Shown here: one piece after another, positions 60,238 to 64,000 of the stretch
Position numbering within the stretch: the first letter of the stretch is position 1
Layout of the letters: the number at the start of each line of letters is the position of its first letter
DNA from: Nodularia sphaerocarpa UHCC 0038
GTDB lineage: Bacteria > Cyanobacteriota > Cyanobacteriia > Cyanobacteriales > Nostocaceae
Direction of reading: 5' to 3'
Assembly (NCBI RefSeq): GCF_022376295.1
Contig: NZ_CP060140.1
Location: forward strand, 3,166,356 to 3,230,355
DNA length: 64,000 nucleotides
Made by a program: the position numbers and the translations under genes
Notes under the pieces: model-generated
What the model saw: only the letters and a program-made list of their open reading frames with translations
What the model was told of the DNA's origin: nothing
Database searches by the model: none

Positions 60238-60543
60238 ATGTTTGACCAATTATTTACAGAAGTATCTGTTGCAGAGCAAGAAACCATAAGTGGTGGCTTA
60301 CTTGGGACCTTAACTGGGACCTTAACTGGAACCTTGGATCTGAATGCAGCATATACTTCATTTCTTGCCGAACAAACTAACTCTGTTTCATTCGCTCAAT
60401 CTGGTCCGGGCGGTAGTACAGCAGGCGGTGGTAATTCTTCAACCACAGTTTTCACATTTGGTTCGACTTTGAATTTATTTAATAATGGTGTTGTTACACC
60501 ACCACCTGTAGTAGATCCAGGTCCTATAGGTGCAAATCCATAG
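60238..60543 (+). CDS. Double-glycine leader secreted peptide 5 (divergent core)
   Basis: A 101-residue member with leader MFDQLFTEVSVAEQETISGG. The core differs from the others: it opens with LLGTLTGTLTGTLDLN, three GTLT micro-repeats encoded by tandem ACTGGGACCTTA words. It then has SFLAEQTNSVSFAQSGPGGS, STTVFTFGSTLNLFNNG and a Pro-rich end PPPVVDPGPIGANP. It is Cys- and Lys-free. It is the longest and last intact copy before the exporter. Confidence 0.83.
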   Translation: MFDQLFTEVSVAEQETISGGLLGTLTGTLTGTLDLNAAYTSFLAEQTNSVSFAQSGPGGSTAGGGNSSTTVFTFGSTLNLFNNGVVTPPPVVDPGPIGANP

Positions 60544-61156
60544 GCAGATCAAATGGGATTCGATAGCTTGTTGCAGCTTTTAACTGACATCAAGTGAAAT
60601 CGCTACATTAGTATTTCATGAATACATTGTGAGTAAAAGTGATAGCTTGAGAATCCTTCCCTGACTTTTAAATGTCAAGCTTGAAAAATGGTCAGCTATT
60701 TATTATTGGGTCGCATAATTAGCAATAATTATCTTGTCTTTATAGACTGCCCATCAATAGCTGACCATTTGTCATAGCAACAATAAAGGTAGTTTAAAAT
60801 ATGCCAAACCACACACAATTACAAAACTCTGAATTATTTATAGCATTGCCAGAACAAAACTAGCTGTTTCTGGGTTAATTTGCTCATTAATCAGTCGTAA
60901 ATCCTTGAAAATACAGGTTTTGTGATCTAGGAGGTGAGAAACCATCGCCTATTCAAAAATACCCAATTAAAATAAACTATTAATTTGCACAGTCTCCGCA
61001 CAGGAAATCGATTCACTCAAAATGCAATATCTACAAATTGCAAATTCAAAGCTCAGGGAACATCGAGAATCACGGCGCGTTAAAGTGCCAAACTCGTGTT
61101 ACCTTACCTCCCATACCTAAAGGCGATGGGTTTCTACACATCCCACGGAGATTGTT
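60544..61156. other. Spacer between the peptide array and the exporter
   Basis: 613 bp with only a decayed peptide leader (60801-60863). An AGGAGGTGAG Shine-Dalgarno-like sequence at about 60929-60938 is followed by no good start codon; the only frame is a 13-codon GTG one. The exporter promoter is probably here. Confidence 0.5.
60801..60863 (+). pseudogene. Second decayed double-glycine leader
   Basis: The frame MPNHTQLQNSELFIALPEQN stops at TAG 60861-60863. ELFIALPEQ matches the leader consensus LFTELSPEQQ. Shifting frame after the stop gives KLAVSGL, corresponding to the xxVSGG end of the leader, so a frameshift ruined a sixth precursor. Confidence 0.55.
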
Positions 61157-63307
61157 ATGAAATACCAATTTGTTCGACAGCATAGTGAAGAAGACTGTGG
61201 CGCTGCTTGTCTGGCTGCTATTTCTAAATATCACGGGCGCAATTTTACCCTCAGCCATATCCGCGAAGTCGTTGGAACTGGACAATTTGGCACAACTTTG
61301 TTGGGACTGAGGCGAGGTGCAGAAACACTGGGTTTCAACGCTCGTCCTGTGAAAACTTCACCAGAGTTACTAGAACGGTTGAATGAAGCTCCTTTACCAG
61401 CAATTATTCACTGGAAAGGAAATCACTGGGTTGTTTTGTACGGCAAAAAAGGCAAAAAATATCTAATTGCTGACCCGGCTGTGGGAATGCGTTATCTGTC
61501 TTCCCAAGATTTAATCCAGGGTTGGACAGACTGGTTAATGCTGTTACTAGAACCAGATACCACGCGCTTTTTTGCCCAAAAAGATGATGAAATTGGTGGG
61601 TTTTTGCGTTTCTTCAAGCGCGTTTGGATTTATCGGACAATTCTCGCCCAAGCTTTACCTCTTAACTTGATGTTGGGGTTGCTGTCTTTGGCTTCTCCTT
61701 TCTTGCTGCAAATCCTCACTGATGATGTGCTGGTTAGGGGTGATACAAATTTACTCACTACTGTGGTTCTTGCTGTAGTGGTGATGAATTTTATTTCTAG
61801 TAGTCTTTCCTATGTACAGTCCAACTTAATCGCCCACTTTGCTCAACGTCTGAAATTAGGCTTAGTTCTAGATTTTGGGCGACAAATTTTGCAACTACCT
61901 CTGTCTTACTACGAAGCGCGGCGGAGTGGAGAAATTGTCAGTAGGCTCAGGGATATTGACCAAATTAATCAGTTAATATCTCAAGTAGTTGTCAGCTTAC
62001 CTAGTCGCTTTTTTGTGGCTGTGATTTCTCTTTGCTTGATGGTTTTCTATAGCTGGAAACTAACGGCATTAGCGGCAATTATTGCTGTGGTGATGACTCT
62101 ATCTACAATCGTTTTTCTCCCGACTTTACAGCAAAAGAACCGGGACTTTTTAGTTAAATATGCAGAAGCGCAGGGGCTGTTAGTAGAAACCTTTAAAGGC
62201 GCGTTGACTCTGAAAACTACCACGTCAGGGCCACAATTTAAAGATGAATTGCAAGGTGAATTTGGATTACTGAGTAATTTAGCATTCCGCACCATGCAGA
62301 TTGGAATTATTAATAATACTTTTTCGGGTTTTGTTTCTAGTATAGGTAGTGTACTTTTACTGTGGTTTGGTGGCTATTTGGTAATTAATCCGGCAGAAAA
62401 TCTCAGCATCGGGCAGCTGTTTGCATTTAATGCCATGAATGCTAATTTCTTGGGATTAATTGCTACGGTGATTGGTTTTGTGCAACAGTTCACTATGGTG
62501 AAAACTGCAACTGAAAGGCTGACAGAAGTTATAGACGCAACCCCAGAGAATGAAAATGATGGGAAAAAACCTTTTGAGAAAATTCCCGGTGACATGGATA
62601 TTGTTTGCAGCAATGTTAACTTCCATTATGCTGGCAGACTTGACCTGTTAGAAGACTTTTCTGTGACTATTCCTGGTGGTCAGGTTACTGCTATAATTGG
62701 CAAATCTGGTTGTGGTAAAAGCACTTTAGCAAAACTAATAGCGGGATTATACCCCATAAATTCTGGTAATATTCAGATAGGATTATATAATCTCCAAGAC
62801 CTGGCTCTAGATTGTCTGAGACAACAGGTAATACTTGTTCCTCAAGATGCCCATTTTTGGAGTCGTTCTATAGTGGAAAACTTTCGCTTAGGAGCGCCCC
62901 ATGCGTCCTTTGAGCAGATTGTCAGAGCTTGCAGAATTGCGGAAGCTGATGAATTTATTATTAAACTACCTGATAAGTATCAAACGATTTTAGGTGAGTT
63001 TGGGGCAAATATTTCAGGTGGACAGCGCCAAAGATTGGCAATAGCAAGAGCGATAATTACAGAGCCACCCATTCTGATTTTAGACGAATCGACAGGTGGA
63101 CTTGACCCGGTGAGTGAAGCACAAGTTCTAGAGCAATTATTTAAGCATCGTCGGGGAAAAACCACAATTTTAATTACGCATCGCCCTAAAGTAATTAATC
63201 GGGCTGATTGGGTCGTGTTCTTGGAAAATGGTAAGTTAAAGGAGCAAGGAAATTTAGCAGATTTGAGGGAAAAATCAGGACAACATTTAGATTTTTTAAT
63301 TTCTTAA
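61157..63307 (+). CDS. C39-peptidase ABC exporter (leader-cleaving)
   Basis: A 716-residue exporter of the PCAT type, which cleaves GG leaders and exports the core. The peptidase domain (1-130) has oxyanion Gln8, catalytic Cys14 (EEDCGAACLAAISKYHG), His90 (IIHWKGNHWVVLYG) and Asp106 (LIADPAVG), so it looks active. The membrane domain spans about 155-450. The ATPase domain (about 480-716) has Walker A GKSGCGKS at 515-522, signature ISGGQRQRLAIARA, Walker B ILILDEST and H-loop LITHRPK. It lies directly after the peptide array, with the adaptor gene 25 bp downstream. Confidence 0.93.
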   Translation: MKYQFVRQHSEEDCGAACLAAISKYHGRNFTLSHIREVVGTGQFGTTLLGLRRGAETLGFNARPVKTSPELLERLNEAPLPAIIHWKGNHWVVLYGKKGKKYLIADPAVGMRYLSSQDLIQGWTDWLMLLLEPDTTRFFAQKDDEIGGFLRFFKRVWIYRTILAQALPLNLMLGLLSLASPFLLQILTDDVLVRGDTNLLTTVVLAVVVMNFISSSLSYVQSNLIAHFAQRLKLGLVLDFGRQILQLPLSYYEARRSGEIVSRLRDIDQINQLISQVVVSLPSRFFVAVISLCLMVFYSWKLTALAAIIAVVMTLSTIVFLPTLQQKNRDFLVKYAEAQGLLVETFKGALTLKTTTSGPQFKDELQGEFGLLSNLAFRTMQIGIINNTFSGFVSSIGSVLLLWFGGYLVINPAENLSIGQLFAFNAMNANFLGLIATVIGFVQQFTMVKTATERLTEVIDATPENENDGKKPFEKIPGDMDIVCSNVNFHYAGRLDLLEDFSVTIPGGQVTAIIGKSGCGKSTLAKLIAGLYPINSGNIQIGLYNLQDLALDCLRQQVILVPQDAHFWSRSIVENFRLGAPHASFEQIVRACRIAEADEFIIKLPDKYQTILGEFGANISGGQRQRLAIARAIITEPPILILDESTGGLDPVSEAQVLEQLFKHRRGKTTILITHRPKVINRADWVVFLENGKLKEQGNLADLREKSGQHLDFLIS

Positions 63308-63332
63308 TTAGTAGTAATTGGTCTAGAATAAT

Positions 63333-64000
63333 ATGCTCTATACTCATAGCGAAAAAATTCTTCCCGCAGTTAGAACTGAGGATTTTCTGCCCCCCGTTAG
63401 CATCTGGATGTCTTTAGCGGCGGTGACTCTGATGGGAACGGTTGTTTCTGGGGTGGCGCTGGCTTCATTTGTGGAATACAATGTCACTGTGAAAACTCTG
63501 GCTACTGTTCGTCCTACAGGAGAAGTTCGACTAGTACAGCCACAAACAGAAGGAATTGTTGAAACTATTTTAGTTCAAGAAAATCAGATTGTCAAAGAAG
63601 GAGATGTGATCGCTCGTCTTGATTCTGAGGAATGGCAAATTAGAAAGAGTCAATTACAAGGAAATCTCCAACAAAACTATTTACAACTAATTCAAATTAA
63701 TGGGCAAATTGACTCTTTAGATACTCAAATTATGGCTGAAGAAAGAGTCATAGAACAGACGATTTTTGCGGCGCAATCTGATTTAGCACGTAATCAAAGA
63801 GACTATCAAGAACGACAAGTTGCTACTCAAAATCAATTACAAGCAGCAGCAGCAGAATTACAAATAAGAAACACAGAAGTAGAACAAGCTCGTGCTAAAT
63901 TAAAATTTGTTGAATTGGATCGCGATCGCTACGAGCAATTGTCAGGAACTGGAGCTATTGGAATGCGTGAGTATGACCAGAAAAAGCTCTTGGTAGAGGA
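63333..64000 (+). CDS. HlyD-family periplasmic adaptor (partial, cut by window end)
   Basis: The readable 222 residues start MLYTHSEKILPAVRTEDFLP. One N-terminal membrane helix (ISLAAVTLMGTVVSG-like, about 23-45) follows. The lipoyl-type half-motif is TVRPTGEVRLVQPQTEGIVE with EGDVIARLDSEEWQIRKSQL, and then a long coiled coil (from about 100). It links the inner-membrane exporter to an outer-membrane channel, so the peptides are probably released outside the cell. The C-terminus and any further operon genes are beyond the window. Confidence 0.92.
   Translation, partial: MLYTHSEKILPAVRTEDFLPPVSIWMSLAAVTLMGTVVSGVALASFVEYNVTVKTLATVRPTGEVRLVQPQTEGIVETILVQENQIVKEGDVIARLDSEEWQIRKSQLQGNLQQNYLQLIQINGQIDSLDTQIMAEERVIEQTIFAAQSDLARNQRDYQERQVATQNQLQAAAAELQIRNTEVEQARAKLKFVELDRDRYEQLSGTGAIGMREYDQKKLLVE

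Noticed and set aside
58720..60543. Interpretation of the small peptides as Nif11 or nitrile-hydratase-leader RiPP precursors
   Set aside because: The leaders are only about 20 residues and of the LFTELSxEQQxxVxGG kind, without the long Nif11 domain, and no lanthionine or cyclodehydratase enzyme is visible.

Overview
The window is chromosomal DNA from a filamentous, probably heterocyst-forming cyanobacterium (order Nostocales; genus not resolvable by eye). Supporting signs are the dark-operative protochlorophyllide reductase genes chlL and chlN, an orange carotenoid protein, a Ycf36 homologue, a photosystem II S4-domain protein, many HIP1 octamers (GCGATCGC), and the heptanucleotide tandem repeats (for example GTCATTA) typical of Nostoc-like genomes. 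No rRNA, CRISPR array or prophage was seen.

Layout. 1-11.3 kb: the distal half of the S10/spc/alpha ribosomal superoperon on the + strand (rplE end, rpsH, rplF, rplR, rpsE, rplO, secY, adk, infA, rpmJ, rpsM, rpsK, rpoA, rplQ, truA, rplM, rpsI, rpmE, prfA). rpsN, rpmD and map, present here in many other bacteria, are absent. 11.3-15.2 kb: a hypothetical gene, an XRE regulator and a single-chain MmeI-like restriction-modification enzyme. 15.3-19.9 kb: an ABC-F protein, gpmI, secG and a zinc metalloprotease. 20-35.8 kb: mostly minus-strand genes including an OCP, glycosyltransferases, an MFS exporter, recO, deoC, a solitary m5C methyltransferase, a DUF697 GTPase, initiator tRNA-fMet, asparaginase, ycf36, rsfS and queE.

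35.9-41 kb: an accessory patch. It holds a STAS/sugar-transferase fusion, a wrecked YoeB-type toxin-antitoxin locus split by a 1257-bp terminal-inverted-repeat element that carries a DUF697-TerB-like gene but no transposase, a glycine-rich membrane-active-looking protein, and an intact RelE-type toxin-antitoxin pair. 41-44.3 kb: the chlL-DUF5331-chlN operon. 44.8-58.4 kb: mixed metabolism, transport and unknown genes, including an OCP N-domain-like protein, chromate and auxin-type carriers, a VanY-like carboxypeptidase and an ExbB/ExbD pair.

58.7-64 kb: the most interesting region. Five intact tandem genes encode small proteins with near-identical double-glycine leaders and Cys-free Ser/Thr/Asn/Gly-rich cores, and two decayed copies are recognisable. 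They are followed by a C39-peptidase ABC exporter with an intact catalytic triad and by an HlyD-type adaptor cut by the window end. Together they look like a dedicated leader-cleaving secretion system for a peptide family. The nearest known concept is the EbfG/PteB biofilm-protein export system of Synechococcus or cyanobacterial GG-leader bacteriocins. No modification enzyme is visible in the window.
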